Shown here: piece by piece, positions 18,930-27,289 of the stretch
Layout: every line of letters begins with the position of its first letter
How positions within the stretch are numbered: position 1 is the stretch's first letter
Assembly: GCA_947627175.1 (NCBI GenBank)
Contig: CANQVA010000009.1
Location: 1 to 62,566, forward strand
Length of the DNA: 62,566 nt
DNA from: an uncultured Ruminococcus sp.
Lineage (GTDB): Bacteria; Bacillota; Clostridia; Oscillospirales; Ruminococcaceae
Reading direction: 5' to 3'
The notes under the pieces: generated by a model
Told to the model about the DNA's origin: nothing
Seen by the model: only the letters and a program-made list of their open reading frames with translations
Database searches by the model: none
Position numbers and translations under genes: made by a program

Positions 18930-21305
18930 ATGTCTGATAAATTTCATTCTCTTCTTGAGAAAAACAAATTTGTCTTTCTTGACGGCGGTATGGGTACTAT
19001 GTTACAGGCTGAGGGCATACAGACAGAACATATTCCCGAACTTCTGAATATAACAAATCCGAAAGCAGTAATGAATATACACCGTATGTATTCACAAGCA
19101 GGTGCAAATATTGTCTATGCTAATACTTTCGGTGCAAACAGATTCAAACTTAAAAATTCCGGTTACAGCGTTGAAGAAATAGTAAAAGCAGGAATAAAAA
19201 ATGCCCGTGAAGCCGTCAGGGAAAAATCCCTTGTTGCCCTTGACATAGGGTCTATAGGACAATTGCTTGAACCGTCGGGAACTCTGAAATTTGAAGATGC
19301 ATATGAAATATATAAGGAAATTGTTATAGCAGGAAATGAAGCCGATGTTGTAGTTATTGAAACAATGACCGACTTATATGAAGTAAAATCCGCTATTCTT
19401 GCAGTAAAAGAAAATTCCGACAAACCTGTTCTTGTAACAATGACATTTGAAGAAAATATGCGTACTTTTACGGGCGTTTCCCCTGAATGCATGACGGCAG
19501 TTATTGAGGGGCTTGGTGCTGATGCTCTTGGTGTAAACTGTTCGCTTGGCCCTGATGAACTTTTCCCTGTACTTGACAAAATATGTTCATTGACTTCTCT
19601 GCCCATCATAGCAAAACCAAATGCAGGACTGCCCGACCCTGTTACAAATCTTTTCAACGTTGAACCCGGAAAATTTGTTGAAAGTGCCGTAAAACTTGCA
19701 GAGGCGGGAGTTAAAATATTCGGGGGGTGCTGTGGTACTACGCCCGAACATATCCGACAGATGATTAAAAGACTTGATAATGTTGATAATATTAAAAGAC
19801 CCGTAAAACGTGTAAGTCTTGCGTGTTCGGCTGTAAACTGCGTTACAATAAACCAGCCACGTGTTATCGGCGAACGAATCAACCCCACCGGAAAAAAACG
19901 TTTCAAGGAGGCACTGCTTAATCATGATATTGACTATATACTCAGTCAGGCAGTTGAACAAGTTCATGCCGGTGCGGAAATACTTGATGTAAATGTAGGA
20001 CTTCCGGGAATAGACGAAAAAGAAATGATGATAACAGCCGTCAAGGCAATTCAGGGAATATGTGACACTCCTCTACAGCTTGACACAACTATTCCGTCAG
20101 TTCTTGAAGCGGGTCTGCGTATATACAATGGAAAACCCATTGTAAATTCTGTAAACGGTGAGGACGAATCACTTGAAAGCATTCTACCCCTTGTAAAAAA
20201 ATATGGTGCATCTGTTGTCGGATTAACTCTTGACAAAAGTGGTATTCCGAAAACGGCAGACGGACGTTTTGCTATTGCAGAAAAAATATTAAATCGTGCC
20301 ATTGATTACGGTATACCGAAAGAAGATGTTTTCATTGACTGTCTGACACTTACGGCATCAGCAGAACAAGACGGCGTTATGGAAACTATAAACGCCCTCC
20401 ACAGGGTAAAAACAGAACTCGGACTTCATACTGTACTTGGTGTATCTAATATTTCTTTTGGTTTGCCAAACAGGGAACTTATAACAAGAACTTTTCTTAC
20501 TATGGCTCTACACAGCGGACTTGATTTACCTATTATAAACCCGAATATTGATTCAATAATAGGTGCAGTCCGTGCCTATAGGCTACTTTCGGGAATAGAC
20601 AGAAATTCAGCCGATTTCATAAGCATATATGCACAAGATTCATCTGCTCCGAAAAATATTACGACCGTTAAGGAAAACAACACCCCCGACCTTGTTTATG
20701 CAGTTGAAAACGGTCTGAAAAATGACGCTTTAAAAGCAGCCGCCGAACTGATAAAAACAGTTGATGCTATGGAAATTATAAATAGCTATCTAATTCCCGC
20801 ACTCGATTCCGCAGGAGAAAAATTTGAAAAGGGTAAAATTTTTCTCCCACAGCTTATACTTACAGCAAGTTCAGCACAGGCTTGTTTTGAAATTATAAAG
20901 GAAAAACTCTCACAGAATAACTCAAAAAGCGTTTCAAAGGGAAAAGTCGTCCTTGCCACGGTCAAGGGAGATATTCACGATATAGGAAAAAATATTGTCA
21001 AAGTCCTGCTTGACAGCTACGGTTTTGACGTTATAGACCTCGGAAAAGACGTTGACCCACGTATTATAGTTGATACGGCTGTAAAACATAAGGTGAAACT
21101 TGTCGGACTTTCCGCACTTATGACAACAACTCTCGGTGCTATGGAAGAAACTATTTCACTACTCAACAAGGAGTATCCCGAATGTAAAACAGTAGTAGGC
21201 GGTGCTGTTCTTACTGCATCATATGCCGAACAGATTCACGCTGATTTTTACGCAAAGGACGCTAAACAGACAGTTGATGTTGCCTCAATGATTTATCAGA
21301 AATAA
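18930..21305 (+). CDS. metH: Cobalamin-dependent methionine synthase, no reactivation domain
   Basis: 791 residues; methylates homocysteine using methyltetrahydrofolate and cobalamin. Domain order: homocysteine-binding barrel (1-290) with zinc Cys in GVNCSLGP and GGCCGTTPEH; pterin-binding barrel (about 310-565, GERINPTGKKRFKEAL); helical cap; and Rossmann cobalamin domain with the lower-ligand motif GDIHDIGKNIV. The protein ends after the cobalamin domain, so the SAM-dependent reactivation domain of E. coli MetH is absent. This short form is known in anaerobes, where reactivation is done by another protein or is rarely needed. AGGAGGGG precedes the ATG. Confidence 0.92.
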   Translation: MSDKFHSLLEKNKFVFLDGGMGTMLQAEGIQTEHIPELLNITNPKAVMNIHRMYSQAGANIVYANTFGANRFKLKNSGYSVEEIVKAGIKNAREAVREKSLVALDIGSIGQLLEPSGTLKFEDAYEIYKEIVIAGNEADVVVIETMTDLYEVKSAILAVKENSDKPVLVTMTFEENMRTFTGVSPECMTAVIEGLGADALGVNCSLGPDELFPVLDKICSLTSLPIIAKPNAGLPDPVTNLFNVEPGKFVESAVKLAEAGVKIFGGCCGTTPEHIRQMIKRLDNVDNIKRPVKRVSLACSAVNCVTINQPRVIGERINPTGKKRFKEALLNHDIDYILSQAVEQVHAGAEILDVNVGLPGIDEKEMMITAVKAIQGICDTPLQLDTTIPSVLEAGLRIYNGKPIVNSVNGEDESLESILPLVKKYGASVVGLTLDKSGIPKTADGRFAIAEKILNRAIDYGIPKEDVFIDCLTLTASAEQDGVMETINALHRVKTELGLHTVLGVSNISFGLPNRELITRTFLTMALHSGLDLPIINPNIDSIIGAVRAYRLLSGIDRNSADFISIYAQDSSAPKNITTVKENNTPDLVYAVENGLKNDALKAAAELIKTVDAMEIINSYLIPALDSAGEKFEKGKIFLPQLILTASSAQACFEIIKEKLSQNNSKSVSKGKVVLATVKGDIHDIGKNIVKVLLDSYGFDVIDLGKDVDPRIIVDTAVKHKVKLVGLSALMTTTLGAMEETISLLNKEYPECKTVVGGAVLTASYAEQIHADFYAKDAKQTVDVASMIYQK

Positions 21306-21345
21306 TTTTTTAAAAAAATTCTAAACAGGAAAGGATAGATTTTTT

Positions 21346-22464
21346 ATGATTATACTCGATGACCTCAGAGTTGAAATGACTAACTACCGCAAAGAAATGA
21401 CAGAACTCGCTGACGTTCTTGACATAAAGACAGCAAAGGAAAGAATTGCTGAACTCAATGCGGAAACAACAAAAGACGGTTTTTGGGACGACCTTGAAAA
21501 TTCTCAGAAAGTTCTCCGTGAAACAAAAGCACTCGAAAGAAAAATTGAAAGTTTCAACAAACTCAATAACAGTCTTGAAGATTTAATCACCCTGATAGAA
21601 CTTTCAATTGAAGAAGATGATGACAGTTCAGTTGAAGAAATAAAAGCTGATTCTGAAACTTTCAAGAGAAAACTTGAAGAAGAAAAGTTGTCTACTCTCC
21701 TTACGGGAGAATATGACAATTTAAACGCTATTATTACATTTCATGCAGGTACAGGCGGCACAGAGGCTCAAGACTGGGCTGAAATGCTTTACAGAATGTA
21801 CAACCGCTGGGCTGAACGCCATAATTATAAAGTAACTCTTATGGACTATCTCGACGGCGATGATGCAGGGATAAAATCTGCTTCAATACTTATTGAAGGT
21901 GAAAACGCTTACGGCTACATGAAATCAGAATCAGGCGTTCACAGACTCGTCCGCATATCACCTTTTGATGCTTCGGGAAGACGGCACACTTCTTTTGCGG
22001 CTATTGAAGTTATGCCTGAAATAGACGATTCAATTGAAGTTGATATTCGCCCGGAAGATATTGAAATGGAAGTATACCGTTCAAGCGGTGCAGGCGGTCA
22101 AAAGGTAAACAAAACCAGTTCAGCAGTACGTCTTATACACAAGCCTACGGGAATAGTAGTTTCATGTCAGACACAGAGAAGTCAGTATCAGAACAAAGAC
22201 TATGCTATGGCAATGTTGCGTTCAAAACTCGTTGAAATTAAAGAAAGAGAACATCTTGAAAAAATTGAAGATATAAAAGGCGTTCAGAGGGAAATTGCAT
22301 GGGGTTCACAAATACGGTCATATGTATTTATGCCTTACACTCTTGCAAAAGACCACAGAACAGGCTTTGAAAACGGAAATATTCAGGCTGTTATGGACGG
22401 CGATATTGACGGATTTATAAATGCTTATCTCAAGTCGCTTTCGCATGGAACTCTTGAAAAATAA
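21346..22464 (+). CDS. prfB: Peptide chain release factor 2, uninterrupted frame
   Basis: RF2, 372 residues, ends translation at UGA and UAA. The stop-codon tripeptide region RISPFDASGRRHTSFA and the catalytic GAGGQKVNKT loop (near residue 249) are present. Most bacterial prfB genes need a +1 frameshift at CTT-TGA-C near codon 25. Here the reading frame is continuous and the equivalent site reads CTT-GAC (21418-21423), as if the T of the stop had been deleted, and no internal Shine-Dalgarno precedes it. Autoregulation by frameshifting is therefore lost. It follows metH by 40 bases. Confidence 0.95.
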   Translation: MIILDDLRVEMTNYRKEMTELADVLDIKTAKERIAELNAETTKDGFWDDLENSQKVLRETKALERKIESFNKLNNSLEDLITLIELSIEEDDDSSVEEIKADSETFKRKLEEEKLSTLLTGEYDNLNAIITFHAGTGGTEAQDWAEMLYRMYNRWAERHNYKVTLMDYLDGDDAGIKSASILIEGENAYGYMKSESGVHRLVRISPFDASGRRHTSFAAIEVMPEIDDSIEVDIRPEDIEMEVYRSSGAGGQKVNKTSSAVRLIHKPTGIVVSCQTQRSQYQNKDYAMAMLRSKLVEIKEREHLEKIEDIKGVQREIAWGSQIRSYVFMPYTLAKDHRTGFENGNIQAVMDGDIDGFINAYLKSLSHGTLEK

Positions 22465-22484
22465 TATCACAAGGGGGTTTTTCA

Positions 22485-22853
22485 ATGGCAGAACTTTTTA
22501 TATGGGGGTTAATCTTTGCGATTTTCTGCATGATTCTGAAAAGTTTAAAACCGGAAGAAAAACCCCCTCCCAAAAAAGAATATAAACAGACTTTCAAGGA
22601 AAAAACAGTTCTTGAAATCCTCAAAGGAAAATCGGAAGATGACATTATTGCTGAAAATGAGGGACTTACAAAAGATGAACTTAAAGAATGGAAAGAAAAA
22701 TTTCTGAACGATATTTCAGACTTTGTGGAACAGAGAGAACAAATGTACAACCAAATCGGAGAACTTGACGTTCAGGTAAAATGGTTTAAAAAGACTTGTG
22801 AAAAACACATAGGCGAAGACTGGAAAGAAAAAACAGGTTATAAAGGAAATTAA
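22485..22853 (+). CDS. Small membrane protein with transposase-like HTH
   Basis: 122 residues. One hydrophobic helix at 4-20 (LFIWGLIFAIFCMILKSL), a Pro/Lys linker, then a soluble helical part. KTVLEILKGKSEDDIIAENE followed by GLTKDELKEWKEKFLND has the spacing of the helix-turn-helix seen in IS3-type OrfA and related proteins (usually ...SVSELAREYGVSRSTLYKWKKRF). The rest (VEQREQMYNQIGELDVQVKWFKKT) looks like a coiled coil. A membrane-tethered HTH is unusual. GGGGG precedes the ATG at 8 bases and the gene follows prfB by 20 bases. Function unknown. Confidence 0.65.
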   Translation: MAELFIWGLIFAIFCMILKSLKPEEKPPPKKEYKQTFKEKTVLEILKGKSEDDIIAENEGLTKDELKEWKEKFLNDISDFVEQREQMYNQIGELDVQVKWFKKTCEKHIGEDWKEKTGYKGN

Positions 22854-22881
22854 AGCGTGTTCACCACAGGGCGGACACGCT
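22854..22881 (+). terminator. Terminator after the small membrane HTH gene
   Basis: Hairpin with a 9-base stem (AGCGTGTTC against GGACACGCT, one G-T pair) starting at the stop codon, followed by the T-rich CTTTATTAT. It ends the pheA-metH-prfB unit. Confidence 0.75.
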
Positions 22882-22891
22882 CTTTATTATG

Positions 22892-22920
22892 CACACCATT
22901 CCGCACGAATTTCATATAAT
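22892..22920 (+). promoter_or_regulatory. Possible mother-cell sigma promoter for spoVFA-spoVFB
   Basis: CATATAAT at 22913-22920 fits the -10 of SigE/SigK-type promoters (CATAnnnT), with CACACC about 16 bases upstream as a weak -35. This is expected for dipicolinate synthase, which is SigK-controlled in Bacillus, but the match is short. The 58 bases from here to the start codon show nothing else. Confidence 0.3.
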
Positions 22921-22977
22921 GAAACAGCAGAAGAATTTTTTCTGACAGCCGTTTAAAACGGCAGAATGGAGCTTATT

Positions 22978-23841
22978 ATGAAAGATAAATTTAAAATACT
23001 CGTTGCCGGAGGCGATATGCGTCAGGTATACTGTGCCGGAAAGCTCTCGTCTGTTTTTGATACATCTGTAAAGGGTTTTTCCGATGATATACTCCCCGAA
23101 AAAATGAATCTGAAAATATCAGATAATGAAAACTCACTATATGACTTTGTGGTACTTCCCGTTCCGCCTCTTGACGAAAACGGCATGATTACCGCACCTT
23201 TCGCCGATGAAAAAATAAATCCTGCCGACATACGCCGTATGTTGAAACAAGACGCTGTTATATTTGCAGGAAAATCAGACAAAAGACTTAAAAATATTTT
23301 CGATGACAAAGAGATAATTGACTATATGGAATGTGAGGAATTAAGCCTTAAAAATGCTGTTCCGACTGCTGAAGGTGCTGTAGAAATAGCTTTAAACGAA
23401 CTCCCTGTTACTCTGAACGGAATTAAGGTACTGATAGTCGGACTTGGACGAATAGGCACAGCTCTTGCTGAAATCCTCAAAGGATTCGGGGCTGATGTTA
23501 CGGCTTCCGTAAGAAATGCAAGAGGTACTGCTAAAGCCCGTATTCTCGGCATAAAATCAGTATGTACCAATAAAATGGATACTGATTACAGGCTTGTGTT
23601 CAATACTGTTCCCGAACTTATATTCAATAACGAACTTTTGCGAAAATTCGACAATGACACTCTTTTTATAGACCTTGCGTCAAAACCAGGCGGTATAGAT
23701 TTTGATTCAGCTGCCGAACTCGGAAAAAAAGTAGTATGGGCGTTAGGCATTCCCGGAAAAACCGCACCGGTTACTTCGGGTGAGTTCATAGCCGAAACAG
23801 TAATAAATATCCTTATGGAAAGGGGAGTTCTGAATGAATAA
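22978..23841 (+). CDS. spoVFA: Dipicolinate synthase subunit A
   Basis: 287 residues; NAD(P)H-dependent subunit of the enzyme that makes dipicolinic acid, the calcium chelator of the spore core, from the lysine pathway. The N-terminal flavodoxin-like half starts KILVAGGDMRQVYCAGKL, and the Rossmann part has VLIVGLGRIGTALAEIL and ends with GIPGKTAPVTSGEFIAETV, typical of the family. The ATG at 22978 was chosen because GGAG lies 6 bases upstream; an ATG four codons earlier contains that site. It overlaps spoVFB by 8 bases. Presence shows that the organism makes, or descends from makers of, true endospores. Confidence 0.93.
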   Translation: MKDKFKILVAGGDMRQVYCAGKLSSVFDTSVKGFSDDILPEKMNLKISDNENSLYDFVVLPVPPLDENGMITAPFADEKINPADIRRMLKQDAVIFAGKSDKRLKNIFDDKEIIDYMECEELSLKNAVPTAEGAVEIALNELPVTLNGIKVLIVGLGRIGTALAEILKGFGADVTASVRNARGTAKARILGIKSVCTNKMDTDYRLVFNTVPELIFNNELLRKFDNDTLFIDLASKPGGIDFDSAAELGKKVVWALGIPGKTAPVTSGEFIAETVINILMERGVLNE

Positions 23842-24430
23842 AATATTTGAGGGTCTGAAAATAGGATTTGCAATGACAGGTTCATTCTGTACATTTGAAA
23901 AATGTTTTGAACAAGCAGAAATATTAAAAAGTATGGGAGCAGAACTTATTCCCATAATGTCTGAAAACGCCTCGGGAATTTCGACACGTTTCGGTTCGGC
24001 AGATGATAATGTAAAAAAATTAAGCGAAATATGCGAAAAAAAAGTTATAAAATCCATAGCCGACGCTGAACCGATAGGCCCTAAAAATATGACGGATATT
24101 ATGGTAGTTGCCCCGTGTACATCAAATACAGCCTCAAAACTTGCCGGAAGTATTACAGATACAGCCGTTACAATGGCAGTAAAATCCCATTTAAGGAGCG
24201 GAAAACCTGTACTACTTGCCATAGCATCAAATGATTCATTGCTTGGTTCAGCTAAAAATATAGGGGAACTTTTTAACCGTAAAAATTATTACTTTGTGCC
24301 GATGCTACAGGACGACTGCACAAAAAAACCTGCTTCACTTGTATCAGAATTTTCAATGCTCCCTCAGGCAGTTTCAGCCGCCTTAAAGGGAATACAACTC
24401 AGACCTATTATATATCACAGGTCAGACTAA
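23834..24430 (+). CDS. spoVFB: Dipicolinate synthase subunit B
   Basis: 198 residues, flavoprotein-fold partner of SpoVFA. The N-terminus LKIGFAMTGSFCTFEK, the middle IMVVAPCTSNTASKLAGSITDTAVTMA and the late PVLLAIASNDSL are diagnostic of the DpaB/SpoVFB family related to the UbiX and dfp flavoproteins. Translation begins inside the last codons of spoVFA with AAGGGGAG upstream, so the two subunits are coupled. It is followed at once by a bidirectional terminator. Confidence 0.93.
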   Translation: MNKIFEGLKIGFAMTGSFCTFEKCFEQAEILKSMGAELIPIMSENASGISTRFGSADDNVKKLSEICEKKVIKSIADAEPIGPKNMTDIMVVAPCTSNTASKLAGSITDTAVTMAVKSHLRSGKPVLLAIASNDSLLGSAKNIGELFNRKNYYFVPMLQDDCTKKPASLVSEFSMLPQAVSAALKGIQLRPIIYHRSD

Positions 24431-24438
24431 TAGAAAAA

Positions 24439-24459
24439 GGCGGTCTGAATCTGACCGCC
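24439..24459. terminator. Bidirectional terminator between spoVFB and the CPBP gene
   Basis: GGCGGTC and GACCGCC form a 7-base perfect stem with a 7-base loop. The T run is strong on the minus strand (TTTTTCTATT) and weak on the plus strand (ATTATATTAT), so it serves the minus-strand CPBP gene best. Confidence 0.8.
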
Positions 24460-24465
24460 ATTATA

Positions 24466-25626
24466 TTATAAAATAAATAACGTATATACAAACTGAACAA
24501 CAAATGCAGATACAAGAAGTACTGAATTTTTCGCTACAGCGATTCCTCTGCGGCTCTGTGCCGGGGTTGCTGACGGTATTTTTTGATTTTTTCTGAAAAG
24601 ACAAAGCATGAAAAACCCTGCTATTGCCATTGCAAGTATTGTACATTCTGCAAATATAGTGCCGTTCATTCCGAAATTTTCTTCAACATATGAAACAACA
24701 CTCGGTATTGTATTTGTGAACATATGTACAATAATTGCAGGTATAACGGAATTATGCTTTAATGTTATATGTGCAAGAAAACAGCCGGTAATAAAAGCAA
24801 GCACAAACTGCGGAATGTTATGATGTCCCAGCCCGAAGAAAAACGCCGACGCAAAAACCGCAAAACGCTGATTTGCCCTTGAAAATACCCTTAAAAGCAT
24901 ACCCCTGAAAAAAATTTCCTCTGTAATGGGTGCTATAACACATTGATAAATTGTCATAACTGCAAAACCCGTACCTGTTACCGCAACGCCGTCCATGTCC
25001 ATAACGTCAATTGAATAACCATAATGTGAAAAAATATCTTCTATTCCGACAGAAACAAGAACTGATACAGTCCATAGAAAACTTGCTATAAGGCAATACT
25101 GCAATAATTTTGCAAAGCTGAAATCACGTGTCCGCACAAGCTGTGTTTTTGGAATATCCGCCATTTTAAGACCGACAAACGCAAAAATGATATTTGAAAT
25201 TATAAAGACAAGCATATTCAGTCCTGCAAATATTGAAGAACTATTTATGTAAGAAACTATTACATCTCCGCTGACTCCGCTGTTTTCCGACTTTATGACA
25301 ATTCTCAATACAGTTATTGCAACAAGCATCAATATATTACTTAAAATAAACTGTCCCAGCACGCACCAACCGCCCACCGAATAAAAACGTTTTATTTTAC
25401 GCCTTTCCACGGGTGACGGTTCAAGCGGAATAGTGCAGTCCGGAGCATCAAGTTCAGGCATAATGTCGGAATAGTCACCGCTGAAATCCGGGTAATCAGT
25501 CGGATTATTGAACGGATTCATTTTGTCAGGCAATTTTTTTTCTCTGTCTGCCTCAATCTGTCTGTTAAGTCTTCTTATTTCACGGTTAAGGGAGAATATT
25601 TCTGCCCTGTAATATTCTTCGTTCAT
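24466..25626 (-). CDS. CPBP-family intramembrane metalloprotease
   Basis: Membrane protein of 386 residues. The first 100 residues are a polar cytoplasmic region with an N-terminal coiled coil (AEIFSLNREIRRLNRQIEAD). About eight hydrophobic helices follow. The Abi/CPBP motifs are present in order: EE-x3-R in ITEEIFFRGML, F-x3-H in FFFGLGHHN, and the third His in IIVHMFTN. The family includes CAAX-type prenyl proteases and bacteriocin self-immunity proteins; the substrate here is unknown. GAGGGG lies 6 bases before the ATG. It follows the duplicated-domain lipoprotein by 47 bases, probably in the walJ-rlmH transcript. Confidence 0.85.
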   Translation of the reverse strand: MNEEYYRAEIFSLNREIRRLNRQIEADREKKLPDKMNPFNNPTDYPDFSGDYSDIMPELDAPDCTIPLEPSPVERRKIKRFYSVGGWCVLGQFILSNILMLVAITVLRIVIKSENSGVSGDVIVSYINSSSIFAGLNMLVFIISNIIFAFVGLKMADIPKTQLVRTRDFSFAKLLQYCLIASFLWTVSVLVSVGIEDIFSHYGYSIDVMDMDGVAVTGTGFAVMTIYQCVIAPITEEIFFRGMLLRVFSRANQRFAVFASAFFFGLGHHNIPQFVLAFITGCFLAHITLKHNSVIPAIIVHMFTNTIPSVVSYVEENFGMNGTIFAECTILAMAIAGFFMLCLFRKNQKIPSATPAQSRRGIAVAKNSVLLVSAFVVQFVYTLFIL

Positions 25627-25673
25627 CTCGTCCCCTCTTCTCGTTTTTTAACTTGCGTTAAAAATGAAAAACA

Positions 25674-26789
25674 TTATTCTATGCTGTTTTTCATTTCTTC
25701 ATAAATCTCGTCAAATGTCATGCCGTCGAATTTGCCGTCTTCGTCATAAACTCCGACAATATCTCTATTTGACGGACTTATTATTGCGGTATATATACAG
25801 GAATTATTTTCTATAAACATTATATATTCATAATTATTGATATCGTTAAAAAACACCTCCACTCCATCAGCAAAATTGAAATCTTCATCTGCATTTTCGG
25901 GAATTGCATTTATATTTTTACTGCTGTCTGAACATATAATTGCTTTATCACTGTAATAAATATCTTCTTCAACTTCTGTAAGAGCAGAATTAGCCGCTTT
26001 ATACAATTCCGAAGCAGCAGAATTTAATGTCTGTTGGTCTGTGCCTGTTTCCCCGGAAACTTCACTATCTTCCTCACTTTCTTCCGTTTCTTCAATTTCT
26101 TCTGTTTCTTCTTCAACGCTTTCCGTTTCTTCAGGTACTTCACTTTCTACCATTTTTTTCATTTCTTCATAAATCTCGTCAAATGTCATGCCCTCGAATT
26201 GGCTTTCTCCACGGGGATACATTCTGACAATTTCTTTATTTGATGAGTCTATTACTGCGGTATACGTGCATAAATAATCATCTATGAATATTATATATCC
26301 GTATCTGCTGACATCTTCAAAATATGTACCTACTTTACTAATAAAATCGGATTCATAGTCTGCATTTATACTTTTAGTTTTGTCTGAACATATGATAGCT
26401 TTACCACCACATGATACGCCCTCTTCGTCCAATTCTATAATAGCAGTATTAGATGCTTTATACAATTCCGCAGCAGCAGTATTTAATGCCTGTACTTCCT
26501 TCTTATCTGAAAGTTCGCCAAGATAGATAAGTTTTTTATCTTTATCTATGATTTCAAAATCGTATTCTTCGCCGTCGATTTCAATTGTATCCTTATCAAT
26601 TACTTCATATCCGAATTTTTCATCTTCTAATTTTACTTTTCCGCTGTCGTTGAAATCTACTGAAAAACCAATTTCACGACCGCTTGCATTACAGAGTTCC
26701 CACTCCCCTTCAAGATTAGGCTTTCCGCATGATGTAAGCATTGATAAAGACATTGCACACACCAAACAGATTGATACAAATTTTTTCAT
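25674..26789 (-). CDS. Lipoprotein with two tandem pilin-like repeats
   Basis: 371 residues. The lipobox is LTSC (Cys21) after a normal signal peptide. Residues 25-95 form a small beta domain typical of ruminococcal lipoproteins (LEGEWELCN, then KFGYEVIDKDTIEIDGEEYDFEI). Two homologous domains follow at about 98-214 and 253-371, each starting L-N-(T/S)-A-A-x-E-L-Y-K-A-(S/A)-N and ending FDGMTFDEIYEEMK or close to it; they share KAIICSD and YTA(V/I)I. A Glu-rich linker (about 215-250) joins them. The repeat resembles the soluble part of pseudopilins that follows the N-terminal helix, but here without that helix. Function unknown. AAAGGAG precedes the ATG. Confidence 0.75.
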   Translation of the reverse strand: MKKFVSICLVCAMSLSMLTSCGKPNLEGEWELCNASGREIGFSVDFNDSGKVKLEDEKFGYEVIDKDTIEIDGEEYDFEIIDKDKKLIYLGELSDKKEVQALNTAAAELYKASNTAIIELDEEGVSCGGKAIICSDKTKSINADYESDFISKVGTYFEDVSRYGYIIFIDDYLCTYTAVIDSSNKEIVRMYPRGESQFEGMTFDEIYEEMKKMVESEVPEETESVEEETEEIEETEESEEDSEVSGETGTDQQTLNSAASELYKAANSALTEVEEDIYYSDKAIICSDSSKNINAIPENADEDFNFADGVEVFFNDINNYEYIMFIENNSCIYTAIISPSNRDIVGVYDEDGKFDGMTFDEIYEEMKNSIE

Positions 26790-26812
26790 TTTTTACTCCT
26801 TTGTTTTTAATA

Positions 26813-27289
26813 TTATTTATGATATTTTCCGCCCTCTGCAATCTGAAACGCCCTATAAATTTGTTCCAGTAACATAACTCTTGCAAGTTGGTGCGGAAAA
26901 GTCATATCAGACATTGATAACTTGAAATTGCCCATTGATTTTATTTCATCGGCAAGCCCGAAAGAACTCCCTATTATGAAAGTAACCGTGCTGAAACCGT
27001 TCACGCCTGCGGAAGATATTTTTTCGGAAAATTTAACGCTGTCAAGCTGTTTTCCCTCAATACACATAGGAATTATCATGCCTTTTGCATACTTCTTTAT
27101 TTGTATTGCCTCTTTCTGCAAAGCTGAATTTATTTCTTTTTCGGACGGGCTGTCACTTATTCTGCATTCGTCAAGTTCATGAAGTTCAAAAGTGCAGTAG
27201 CGTGAAAGTCTTTTTATGTACTCTGCACAAGCACTTCGGAGGTAGTCCTCTTTTAATTTTCCTATTGCTATAAGATTTATTGTAATCAA
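26813..27289 (-). CDS. rlmH: 23S rRNA pseudouridine-1915 N3-methyltransferase
   Basis: RlmH, 158 residues, SPOUT-class methyltransferase acting on assembled 70S ribosomes. INLIAIGKLKEDYLRSACAEY at the start, FIIGSSFGLADEI (SAM-binding knot) and the invariant end MTFPHQLARVMLLEQIYRAFQI are all present. The start is TTG, overlapping the walJ stop codon as TTGA, with GGAGGGG upstream inside walJ. The walJ-rlmH pairing is also found in Bacillus. Confidence 0.95.
   Translation of the reverse strand: MITINLIAIGKLKEDYLRSACAEYIKRLSRYCTFELHELDECRISDSPSEKEINSALQKEAIQIKKYAKGMIIPMCIEGKQLDSVKFSEKISSAGVNGFSTVTFIIGSSFGLADEIKSMGNFKLSMSDMTFPHQLARVMLLEQIYRAFQIAEGGKYHK

Noticed and set aside
19163..19906. A 247-codon open frame antisense to metH
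   Set aside because: It is a mirror of a strongly biased coding gene, with no ribosome site or domain; many similar shadows exist on the strand opposite real genes.
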